Source: Tetrahymena elliotti 4EA
Taxonomy: Eukaryota > Ciliophora > Oligohymenophorea > Hymenostomatida > Tetrahymenidae
Direction: 5' to 3'
NCBI GenBank assembly: GCA_000231825.2
Contig: JH720298.1
Span: 124,001 to 188,000, forward strand
DNA length: 64,000 nt
Part shown: positions 12,301 through 23,376 of the stretch, one piece after another
How positions within the stretch are numbered: position 1 is the stretch's first letter
Layout: each line of letters starts with the position of its first letter
Notes under the pieces: generated by a model
What the model was told of the DNA's origin: nothing
Seen by the model: only the letters and a program-made list of their open reading frames with translations
Database searches by the model: none
Translations under genes and position numbers: made by a program

Positions 12301-15300
12301 TATGATGAAGAAATGGGATGGAATTGGCACAAGAGTTGGATACTCCCTAACCTTTGTGTTAAGTTAGAGGTATTTTTAGCAACATTAAAATTTTACTTTA
12401 AAAATGGTTTCCAAAAGAAATATACATAAAATAATTAAATAGACTTAACGCATTTTTAATATTTTTATATCTTCCTTTTCTTTTTTTGATGATTTTCAAA
12501 CAACTTTCTAAGTTGTGCTTACTTCTTTTTCAAAAGAGTACATTTGCATCCGACATAAAAAATTTAATTTTTTTAATATATAAGATAATTGATCCCAAAA
12601 CAAATGAAGTCTTTAACCCTCCTAAAAATACTTATGCTCAAATCTATGCAGTCAAAGCAGCTACTAAAGATATATCTAATTTCCACATAGTTGACATTGG
12701 CCTAAAAGGCAATGATAAGATTCCTTTAGAAAGTGGAACAGTGACCTTTAACGCAATCAAATTTACTTCGACTTCTTACAACAATGATGTAATAATTTAT
12801 AAAGTTTAAAAAAATAAAATGATAGCAAACATAACCAAAAAATTTGTAATAAATTAAGAGAGTGAGTAAAATGAATTTATTTTGAAATTTAACTAAATTT
12901 TTCAGTAAATGATTAGAATTTTAATGGAAGAAAGCAATGGATAATTTAAAAAAAGAAAAGAGGGAAAAAGGTTGTAAGCGATGTTATTAATCTATTTATG
13001 ATAAAGATTTATTTCAGAGAGTAATAGAGAACTAAAATATAAATAGAAATAAACAAATAGAAAGTTTTTCTTATTTCTTAATTGTCTTTTTTCCGCCCCT
13101 TTTATTATTTGATTCAATTATTTGTAATGAAATCCCTTACTTCTAAATATAATGCTGGGAAATTTTTGAAATTGCAAATGAGATAGTTACAGCAAATTAA
13201 TTAAATTCAAATGATAAAAGATATATTCAATTACTCTTTAATAATTTCTTTATGATTAAATAGCAACTTTCCCTTACCTCTTTTTTTAAAAATTTATTTA
13301 ATTTAAAACAGATGTAAATCTAAAACTTTATTACGCTTGTTCTCCCCAAAGCTTTAGAATTTTTTTCAACTTATTTATTTAAATATTTTTTAATACTCTT
13401 TCTGAAAATCCAACTTTCATCTTCGAAAGACGCACACAAAATTAAAAAAATCTATTATAATTTGTTTCTATTTTTAAACATGAAAAATAGCTTTTAAATA
13501 TTAAATCTAGTTTTCTTTCTATTCTTTCTTTTGTTTTCTTCCTCACTTACTATTAATTTTAAGCGTGAGGAGAAAATTTAATTTTCAAACAATTGCTTAT
13601 ATTATTTGAAAGATAGCTAATTTAATTTTCTTATTCCCCCCTCTCTATTTTGTAAATTTTGATTAGATTTGAGAAAAGCAATAATAAATTATTTACTCGC
13701 TTCTCATCGATAATATAATCTAATCACATTAAAATCGGATTATTTCCAAAAGAAAAACAATATTATAATTTCTTTAATTTAATTGTAATATACACTTCTA
13801 TTTCTTTTATTCATCAACCCTTTTTATTCTCCCCACTGCACAGATTTTGCTTTAATATTACCTAACTCATTCTCTCCTTTTTTATTGACTATTTTTAATT
13901 TACTAGTTTATATTTACCTAATTTCCATAACCTTTTTATTAATTAAATGTACTTTTCTAATCCAAAATTTTAACATTTTCAACCATCATATCCATAAACT
14001 TTTTCAAAGCTTTTCAGTTATCATTTTATTGATAATAAGAAGTAAACTAACTTCTTACTCTATTAATTCATAGAGAAAAAATAAATGATCCCATCAAAAA
14101 GCTCAATCTATTTTACTAATTTTAATATATTTCTATTCCCAAAATTTTTTCTATCTGCAAGCTTTGAAAGATTAAGAAAAATATATCACAAATTTAAATC
14201 TTTGCTTCCACCAAAATTCACTAATTCAAAAATAACCTTTTACTCATTCTGATAAATATCATCTTACCAATAATACATTTTAAAGATTTAAATTTATTAA
14301 ATTATATTCCTAAAACAATATATAAGAAGAAAAGTCTTCATGCTTTAAAATATTATTAAAGATTTTAGAAATTAATTATTATTTTATTCAAAAATAAACA
14401 TTTATTGTTAGCACAATGGTTATATTGCTGTATAATTATATTAAAACTTTACTTTTTAGATAGAACTATCAATTTTTTCTATCTTATATCTCATAAATTT
14501 ATCTAACTTTATTCTTTTATTATAAAAGGGAAATAAATTCAATTTAGTAGTAGCAATTACTCTTTAGAATGAAAATGATCCCCACCCTAAAGTTATAGAG
14601 GCCAAAATTTCACCCCCTATTTTCGTTGATTCTAGAAAATCAGCTCGTGAAACTCAAACTACTAAATAGGATGTCAAAGTTAACAGCTTCTATGACTTGT
14701 TCTTACCAGAAATATTCGACAAGTAACTTGTTAAGAGAAAGAAAACTGAAAAAGAATAAGTCTCTGAAGAAATCAAGAATGATATTACAGGATTCACAAA
14801 TTATTTCACTGCTCCTAATATCAGAAACAAAGTAAAAAATTGCTCATTTACTTACTATTTAATATTGATGGAATCAAAAAATTAAATGATTAATAATAAG
14901 TTCTTAAATTAATATTTCTTATAAATAAATAGGTTAAGCATCCATTTTTCTTAGCATACAAATTCTCTAAGTGCGTTAAATTGTACTACAATACTGATCA
15001 ATATAAGCAAAGTAATATTGAGTATATAGTAGAAAGAGTAAAAAATACTTTATTTTTTTATTAAAAATTTTTATTATAATTTTTCTTTAAAAAAGACCCT
15101 AGAAATTTTGTAAGATTATGGAAAATCAAAGAGTAACTCATCTAAAAACAAGAAATAAACAAATAGCTTTGATAAAGTCAATTAAAACGCTCATATTACG
15201 CTTGCATTAAATGTTAGCCAACAAAGCAATTTCTATATGAATAAGAAGGTAAATAAATACTAATTCATTTTCATATCATAATGATATATTTATTGAAAGT

Positions 15301-17370
15301 TTGTTTTAATAATATATTCAATCTTTAACCAATTAATTTGAAATATAAATAAAGATTGGAGAATTGCTTGGTCCTCTTGATAACTCTATTGTTAATGTTA
15401 TTTTTGAGTAAAACTTCATCCCTGATAAATATGCTCTTGTGAGCGATATTGAAGGTATTAAGAATGAGTACATTCGTTGCTATAATAATATCATACAAAA
15501 ATCAAATTAAGCAGGTCCTAGAATAGGTAAATAAATAAATTCATTCAATTAATTTTAAAAATCATAAATCAATTTAATACATTATCACATCTTTTTAAAA
15601 TAAAATAGGTTCAGGAGGAAGCAAATTAGAATATGGACACAAAAAGGTTAAAACTGATGACAATAGTGATGGTTCATCAGGCTCAGGTGGTGATGATGAA
15701 TCAAATTAAGTCAGCTCAATGAATCCACAGAATATTCAAGAATAGATTAAATAACAATAAAATGCTATCACACAATAAATATTTGGTGGTATAACCTAAG
15801 ACCCAAATAGCTAATTTAATTTGTAAACTCTTCAATAAATTGTTTAGAATCAATCAGGATTAGCTGCCTTAGGAACAAACCCTATGCTCAACCTAACTTT
15901 ATAAGCTTAACAACAATAACAGTAGTAATAACAACAATAGCAGTAGTAATAATAGCAATAAAATGCTGCTGTCAATGCTGCAGCTGCTGCCTAATTAGCT
16001 GCATAAACCCCTGCTAATCTTCAAGAATAGTTAGCTAAGTAATAATTATTAGCAGCCTAAAAGCTGGTAAATAATCCATCTGTATTATAAGCTTAACAAG
16101 GTACTAATGTTACTGCAGCTTCTGCCTTTGCTTCTTTAAATAATCCTCTAAGTATATTGCAAGCCGCTTAGTAAGCACAACAAAAGCCAGCATAAATCTA
16201 ATAGCAACCTTCTGTTTAGCAACCATAGACTTTAGCTGGGGTTGGAGCTTAAAATGGTACTCAATAGTAGTTATCATAATAAATGATTTAGTCTCTTTTA
16301 CTTCAAAATCCTCAACTCTAACAAAAGAATAATCTCAATAACAATATCAGCTAGTTAATACAATAATTAGGATTTTAAGGTTAACAATAAAATTAAGTTT
16401 AAAACACTCAATTAGCAGCCTCTCTAAATCCTGCCCACTAGTTGTAATAATAAATTGCTTAACAATAACAACCTCTATAACAATAATAACAACAAGCTAT
16501 TTAACAGTAGCTTCTTTAATAATATTTATTGTCACTATAGCAAGATATTCAAAAGATAATAACTCAAATAACTACTTAAGGATAAACACCTGATCTCATA
16601 CAATAATTAACTAATTTACAAAGCCAATTCTAATAAGTTTAATAACAATAATCATAGCTTTTGTAATAGCAATAATAGCCATAACAACAAGGATAGTAAC
16701 AACAATAAATAGCTGCTGCCTAATAATAATAACACTAATAACAACAACAGCAAAGACAATAACAGTAATAGCAACAATAATAATAACAATAGTAACAACA
16801 ATAGCAACTTAAAAACTTCTCTCTAATCTAAAATTCTAACTAGGCTCTTTCTCAAGCAGCAGCTCTATCTGGTGTAAATCCTGCGATCCTTTAGTTGTTA
16901 TAATAATAGTAAGCTCCTTAATTATAAAACTAACTAACTGGAGCCTCTGATAAAGGAGCCTCTTTGTAATAATAGTAACTTGCTTAACTATTATCAGGAT
17001 AATAAAATAGTTTATTCCAAAATGCAGCTTCAGCTCAGTAATTAACAACTTAAGCATAGTAACATGCTGCTTTACAAAACTTATTAAATCCTGTTAATTC
17101 GAATTAAAATCTCTAGTAATTATTACAATAGTAATTTGCTTAACAGTAGCAATAACAATAGTAATAAATGAATCAACAATAGCAAACTGGAAATGCTGCT
17201 CACCAAATCTTACAACAATAACTTCTCCTTTCCAATCCAGCTTTACTTTAATAATGTAAATTACATTTTTTTTTCATTTTTAAAATATTTAACTTTTTTA
17301 TTATTTCTAAAAAGATCTATTGAGTCAAGGAGCAAATGGACTTTCTTCTTTAGCTAAAACAGAATAGTGA
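9301..17370 (+). CDS. Gln-rich putative transcription regulator with CudA-like core
   Basis: Thirteen exons (9301-9399, 9669-10029, 10480-11264, 11377-11401, 11716-11831, 12250-12369, 12585-12788, 14529-14831, 14933-15028, 15096-15248, 15355-15526, 15609-17255, 17315-17370) sum to 4137 bases, exactly 1378 codons plus stop. The first third is Gln/Asn/Ser/Pro-rich, with poly-Gln written mainly as TAA/TAG. The central 400 or so residues are well-structured: DKSKWEWMPCTFYIKQN, MTIWMERNFIYDEEMGWNWH, KFTSTSYNND joined to GNKFNLVVAI, and ISPPIFVDSRKSARE. A Gly/Ser linker and about 570 residues of Gln/Ala-rich sequence follow, ending at LSSLAKTEQ. The core reminds me of CudA-type transcription regulators of amoebozoans; that match is inference from memory. 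Gln-rich flanks fit a nuclear regulator. The internal exons at 12585-12788 and 14529-14831 would be missed by ordinary gene finding. Confidence 0.75.
12789..14528 (+). other. Large 1.74-kb intron inside the CudA-like core
   Basis: Begins GTAATA after an Asp codon and ends AAAAG before a Gly codon, both in phase 0. It splits one continuous beta-strand motif (KFTSTSYNND / GNKFNLVVAI). The interior is plain A+T-rich sequence. Small open frames in it, such as 13885-14073, show no protein character. Most introns in this window are about 55-300 bases, so this one is exceptional. Confidence 0.7.
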
Positions 17371-18948
17371 GTGAACGAATGAATAGCTAATTTTCTAATT
17401 AAACAATTATTAACTACATACACAACATTAAACAAATAATTCACTAATTCATTGATTACTTTTTAATTTACTAAATTAACTGATTTTTTATATCCACCTA
17501 TTTATTCAATCAACCATATGCTAATCCCTTCTTTGTTTCTTGAGATTATTTCAAAAACTTACTTACTGACTAGCTGGTTTCTTTACTTACTATTTAATAA
17601 CTACAAACTTATACACTCATTATTCATTCAAGTAAAAAAAGATGCAAAGAAACAATAATCTTGTTTTTTTAATGTTGAAAAACTGAAATAAAAAATCAAT
17701 AGCTTACTTTAACACATATATGCAGCAATCCTAAATAAGACCTGTTTAAGAGCTTATTATAAATATATTAGTCATTGAAGAATACTTATCCAAAAATAGT
17801 GTTTAGCTTAAGATAAATCAGCATTAAGTAACTCATTAAATCTGATATAGCAAAAAATTTATGAAACGACAGACAGAGAGATGAATAACTAATCAATAAA
17901 TAGTGGAATTCAGAATAAAAATTAGTGAAATAAAAAACTAATAATAATAATAATAATAATAATAATACACCAACCTCATACCTTATTTTTATTCTTATTG
18001 AAAGCTAACTTACTCTTTTCTTATTGACTTTCTAATCTTTCTATAAATCTACCTACCTCCCATCTAAATAAATAACCTTCACTCACCCAAAAACTTTTGC
18101 AAATATATTTGTGTAATGACTAATTCATAAATAAATAGAGATAAACTCATTTATTTATGTTTGTTTCTTTAATGTTTTCAAATTAAAATAATAATATTAA
18201 TTTTGTAAATTATTAATGTGTTTTCAATTCATCATTTTATATTATTATTATGCTGATTTTTTTATAAATAAACTACGTCAATCATGCAAATACTCATAAT
18301 TTTATAATTCTAAATTTTATTAATCGCTTTTTTAAAGAATAATTTTTTATAATTTTAAAAGATGTTACTCTAGAAATATAAATAAATTAACTAGAAATTA
18401 AAATATTCTTGATTTATTTTAATAGATAGGTAGGCATACAAGTTAAATAAATAAAATCCTTAATTTTGAATGGCAAGAAAATAGAGAGTATAATTAATAT
18501 TTCATTTGTAAATTAGCTTTTTAATCAGATAGGAAAAAATAGAAAGGATTTGCAGTTGGTTTACTTTAAATAAGTAAATAAAAATAGTGGCTTTAGAATC
18601 TATTAGAAAGTATTACTTATTTATTTTTCATCTCTAAAAATTTTAGATTACTCTTAATATTAGAAGGATAATTTAATTTCTTTTACAACTAAAAAAAATT
18701 AAAAACTTTTTTAAGCTTATTTTTATTTAAGTAATTAGTATTCTTCGATTCATTAGATTTATCGAATTTTTTACATTTTTATTCAAATTATGAATGATAG
18801 CTAAATATTTTTTATCTTAAACAAAATATATTTTGAAGTTAATATTAAATCATCAAATTAACTTTTACTTTTAATAAAATTTGTATTTTTATATTGATTC
18901 TTTTTCAATTATTAAGTTACCTTAAACCTATATTTCATATTAATTTCA
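17371..18948. other. Intergenic A+T-rich stretch
   Basis: Spacer between two plus-strand genes. It contains a TAA trinucleotide microsatellite and otherwise only A+T-rich sequence. No gene or RNA was recognised. Confidence 0.5.
17939..17967. repeat. TAA trinucleotide microsatellite
   Basis: About nine to ten uninterrupted TAA units downstream of the Gln-rich gene. It is noncoding, about 570 bases past the stop codon. Confidence 0.95.
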
Positions 18949-19611
18949 ATGGAAGATCAAACATCTAGTATTTTATCTCAAATTTTATAAAAGTATAATG
19001 AGTTTTAGCAATAAAATTCTAATGCACAAGAAAAGCAATTTTTTATTGGAATTGCGGGCATTCCTGGTGGTGGTAAGAGCACTCTTACATAGAAAATAGT
19101 AAATTAAATGGGATCAGATATTTGTTAGATTGTCCCCATGGATGGATATCATTTGTATTTAAAAGAATTGAATTCTGAGCAGCTAGCAAGAAGAGGAGCT
19201 CCTGATACATTTAATAAAAATAAGTTTAAAGATGATCTCATGAGATTAAAATAAGAAAGAGAAGGTTAATTTCCTTCTTTTGATCATGCTGTTAAAGACC
19301 CAATTGAAGATGATATTAAAATTACTAAAAGTGCTAAAATAATTATAGTTGAGGGTCTTTATTTACTTATGAAAGATTGGGACTTAATAAATCTATTTGA
19401 TATGAAAATTTTTATCAAATGTAATCAAGATGAAGCTGACTAAAGAGTTGCAAATAGACATTTTTCGGCTGGTATTTGCCCAACGATAGAAGCAGCAACT
19501 CTATAAGCAAAAAATAATGATAGAATAAATGCTAGCTATATATTAAACAACAGTTTATTAGGATCTGATACATTCATTTTTGATACATCCTCATCTACTT
19601 AAGATAAATGA
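18949..19611 (+). CDS. P-loop kinase, uridine kinase/phosphoribulokinase-like
   Basis: Single exon of 220 residues ending in TGA, with another TGA a few bases on. The Walker A loop GIPGGGKST spans residues 37-45. A conserved MDGYHL motif follows, then RRGAPDTF, the Asp/His block FPSFDHAVKDP and the strand IIIVEGLYLL. This order (P-loop, DGYH, RRGAP.TFD, VEG.YL) is the signature of the uridine kinase/pantothenate kinase/phosphoribulokinase P-loop family, close to the yeast YFH7-like and bacterial FrcK/YggC-like proteins. The likely reaction is ATP-dependent phosphorylation of a small metabolite in the cytosol. The substrate is not deducible. The length matches a single-domain member and the ATG directly precedes a plausible short helical lead. 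Confidence 0.88.
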
Positions 19612-20831
19612 ATGTGATGAAAGTCACAGTTAATTTTAGAAATTATGATGACATACATATATGGAAAAAATACTAGAAATTGAAATAATTAAAATTTCTT
19701 TCTTTAGCTTGTAAATGTAAAACCAATTATTTAGTTATATATTAGAGTAACAGCTTATATTTGAAAGAATTTGAGAAACTATTCATCAAAATTTCTTTTA
19801 TTCTTTACACAAACCTTTTTTTATTTTACTTGTTTGATTATAAATAGCACTTCAATCTCTAAATTTTAATAGAAAATTAACTCTTGTAGGATTTTTTTAA
19901 AAGAAAAGTAAACCAATTTATGCATTCATTCATCAATATAAGTAACAAGATAATTTTGCTTCAGGGTTGACAAGAATTTATGAAGCTATGCTTTATATAA
20001 AGATATAAACATAATTCATATTTTGTTTTATCTAACTTAGAAATAAATTTTTATGAAGCTACGCTTTCTACTAAGTTAAAAGCCTAATTCATATTTTGTT
20101 TTTTCTAAATTAGAAATCAATTTTTTCTTTAATTTTTTCTGTAAACTTCTTATTAGTTGTGTAAAATAGATTTTTAGAAATTTTTTCTTGCAAAATTTAC
20201 TTGTTGATTGATGAATTATGGAAAATTTTATGAATATAATAAGGTCATATAATTATGTAAATCCTGAGATTAGATTCTATATATAAAAAAAGGTATATCT
20301 TAATATCATTCATATTTAAATAATTTGTTTTTTACAGGAATAATGTAAAAATATTGTCTTTTCTTAAAAATATATGAACTTAAATAATATTTAATAGTTT
20401 TTTATGTTTATCAAGAAATCAAAGTAATCAATGATGTTTTATAAATTTTTTATTTGATTGTTTAAATATGCCCTTAATTTTTAATGTGTGGTAAGTAGAA
20501 TTAATAAAATAGGTAAATAGCTAATTTAATTAATTTATTAATTTTTGTATAAAAAGGAATTTATTTCATTTATAAGAATGAAAAGCTAGATCAAAAAGGC
20601 AAAAAAGTTGTAAAAAAGATGTGAAAACATTAACCAACTTTTTTAGGATGTAGAAACTAAATAAAATTACTGTAATTTAAAAGCATATGCAAGGAATATG
20701 CTTCAGCCAATGCTTAATTTACAAGTATTTAATTACACAACATTATTATCTTCTACCAAATTAATATGGTTTAATCATTTAATTTGAAAAATAAAAGTAA
20801 GAATTTGTGAAATAAAAGGTTCAAAGAGTAT
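19612..20831. other. Intergenic stretch with a tandem duplication
   Basis: A+T-rich spacer between two plus-strand genes. It contains the imperfect tandem repeat listed next. A long open frame from about 20580 runs into the next gene's first exon in another frame, but TGA codons interrupt it and I treat it as chance. Confidence 0.5.
19978..20121. repeat. Imperfect tandem duplication, about 72 bp twice
   Basis: Two adjacent copies (19978-20050 and 20051-20121) both begin TTATGAAGCTA(T/C)GCTTT and share TAATTCATATTTTGTTTT and a TTAGAAAT end. The copies differ by several substitutions and small gaps, so the duplication is not recent. It is noncoding, between two genes. Confidence 0.8.
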
Positions 20832-22923
20832 ATGGAACCAGTAATATAATCAGTCTCCCTTGGTAAACATAAGAACTGTCTAATGAAGACTCAAACTTAG
20901 AGAGTTTAGAAAACTCCTTTTCAGTGCAACAAGAATAGTAAAACGATACTGAGAAAAAAGTAGAAATAATTTTTTTTAGAGAAAAGGTTTTGAATTTTTA
21001 TTGATAAAATTTAGAAAGCAAATATGTCTTTCAAGAAAACAATAAATTTTTCACTAAATGAGGTGATTTAAAAGGAAGAGATTTAAAATCAAAACCAGTA
21101 AATGTAAATTTTATTCATTTTAAAGTCTTGGAAGGTATTTTACAATATTTTCAAAGATAAGAAGAGGAATCATTTGATGAAAAGGACTGCTAAATAACAG
21201 ATATGCTTGAAGAACACAGAGGGTGTTCAATGAAATAATCTACTAAAGAAGTTCAACAAAAAGTTACCTTTTATGAAAAAGATGTTAAAAAAAATTTAAA
21301 AACTCTTCCTAAATTGTAAGAAATAATCTTTTTTTATGATGAGAAATAAGATTCTTTATATTAAAATATATATTTTTATTTAAATTTTAAATATAATTTT
21401 GTTTTTTGCTTTTAGGATAGAGGAAAATAACTTAATAAAAAGGATTACATCTCTCAATCTACTTACTTAGGAACTTAAAAAAGCTAGGGGAGAAAGTAAG
21501 TAGAGGATTCAAAAATATTTAATAGAAGACTATATAGATTATTTAAAAAGAAAATAAGAGGACTAAGTCAATGAAGCAAACTCGTAGTTATAAAATGATT
21601 CAATAATCTCAAATTCTAAATCATAAAGCCATTATCAAAATATTTTACCAGAAATTTTTTCATAAAAAAAAAGTCCCTCAAAGGTAAGTAACAGTTCAAG
21701 TCCTAATAAAAAAAACAAGAACCAAAAGCACATCATTGATATTGATGATGAAGATAATCCTTTTTAAGATTATTTTTTACCCAAGATACAATAATAATAA
21801 GGTTAAAATGACATATCTAACACACATGCATAAAATCAATTTGTAAATGCTACTATGTAAGAAAAATAAAGAAAGCATATTAGAAGTTAATCTGAAGAAA
21901 ATCAGAATACATTACATAATGACAAAGATGAAACTACTATTAATTCTCAAAATGGATGCAATTACCTTCATTCAAAAAATTTATTGAAAAAAAGTGAAAA
22001 ATCAGGAGATTATGGAATCAGTCTAACTAGTGAAAATGAACATGAGAAAATTTAATTAAAGAATGAATAAGATTTAATTGATTAATTGAATGGTTATTAA
22101 AAAAAGACTTTTAATTTTGAAAAGATGAATAAAATTTTTTAGTTAAAAAGAGTAATAAATCCTGCCAAATTAAATTCTAAAATTACAGATATTGAAAAGA
22201 ATAGGTAGGGAATATCACCAATCAATTCAATTAATAAATAAGAATTTAAATTATACATGCAAAAATCTCTATCTCACAACAGCTCTTAATAAAATTTGAT
22301 TGGAAGCACTGCAAATAATTCTTACATTACAAATTTAAGTAGGGATTAGATAAAAACCAATAGTAATTCCTACAATTCAAATAGCCAATTCTTATGGTCA
22401 AATAGAAAAAATTTTATTAATTCTTCAGGAGCTTTAGGATCAGTTAATTAATCTGTTTTATATTTGAATAAATCAACTATCCTTCCTAAGAAATTTAACT
22501 TACCTAAAGAATTTCCTGTTCCTGATTTTGTAAAGAAAATTAAGAATTTAATTCTTGAAGTTGAGTCACAGGGAGATCAACCTTTAACAGGAGACTAAAC
22601 TATAGAATTAGCTAACATTCTTTCTCTTATTTCTATGCAAAAAGAAGCTATTAATTATACAGGAAAAACAGTAGCAGACTATTAATTTAATATGAAAAAG
22701 GAACACTTTATAGTCCCACAAAAGTCAAGAGGTATAAGCATTTAATTAATAATTATTTCAAATATTTTATTTTTTATATGTAAAAGATATTTAACTTAAT
22801 GTAAACAAAAATTCTTCACCAGTTTATGGATCTATTGCTATGCTTGATAAAATTTATTAAATAAATCTTCCTAGCTTATACATTCTCTAAGGTCCAGGAA
22901 AAGATATGGATAAAATTAAATGA
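20832..22923 (+). CDS. Unrecognised hydrophilic protein, 557 residues
   Basis: Best model has exons 20832-20862, 21126-21315, 21416-22731 and 22787-22923, summing to 1674 bases (557 codons plus TGA). Introns end in TTTTAAAG, CTTTTAG and GTAAAAG. I do not recognise a domain. The N-terminal 70 residues are acidic (LEGILQYFQRQEEES). A charged helical segment follows (LLTQELKKARGESKQR), then about 300 residues of Ser/Asn/Lys-rich, probably disordered sequence with an acidic patch IIDIDDEDNPF. A better ordered C-terminal part follows (KFNLPKEFPVPDFVKKIKN onward). The first exon is the weak point. Without the 263-base first intron, two TGA codons (21002 and 21059) would interrupt the frame. The start at 20832 with donor GTAAACA restores it cleanly. 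Confidence 0.6.
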
Positions 22924-23376
22924 TGGCCATTTTTAGAATTTAAAATACTAAAATTTACTTTCAGAAGTTTAACAGTAAAATGATTAAATATAATTCAAAT
23001 AAAACTAAAATATGTATTTATATATATTAATTTTTATTCTCTAACCAACCACTATCCTAAATTTTTTTTTTTTAAATTTTCCTAAAATTAAAATTAAGGA
23101 AAGTTTTATGAAATTATAAAAATAATAAATTATTTTGGTATTGTATTTTATAAATATTTATTAATTGTTTTGTTAAAATTTTAAAATATTCTAAGAATTT
23201 TTTTTAGAAGAAAGTTGTTTATTTTTATTGAATCGTAATTAATGATTATAAATCTCTATTAGAAATTATAAGAATAAATTAGCCTTTTATAGATAAAATA
23301 GTTAATAATAAATGAATATAAATATAAGTAATACATTTATCAGTTAAATAATAAAAAGTTTATATATTAAGTGTTT
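22924..23376. other. Intergenic between convergent genes
   Basis: A+T-rich spacer containing the two facing 3' ends. Nothing else was recognised. Confidence 0.5.

Noticed and set aside
12486..12809. A separate small gene with a hydrophobic start
   Set aside because: The first part is intron; the protein-like part (12585-12788) is an in-phase internal exon of the CudA-like gene.
14626..14835. Independent plus-strand gene
   Set aside because: It is another frame of the exon at 14529-14831, which continues the CudA-like core.
20993..21061. Reassignment of TGA to Trp, suggested by two TGAs in a protein-like frame
   Set aside because: A normal intron at 20863-21125 removes both, and TGA clearly terminates other genes such as those ending at 17370, 19611 and 58787.
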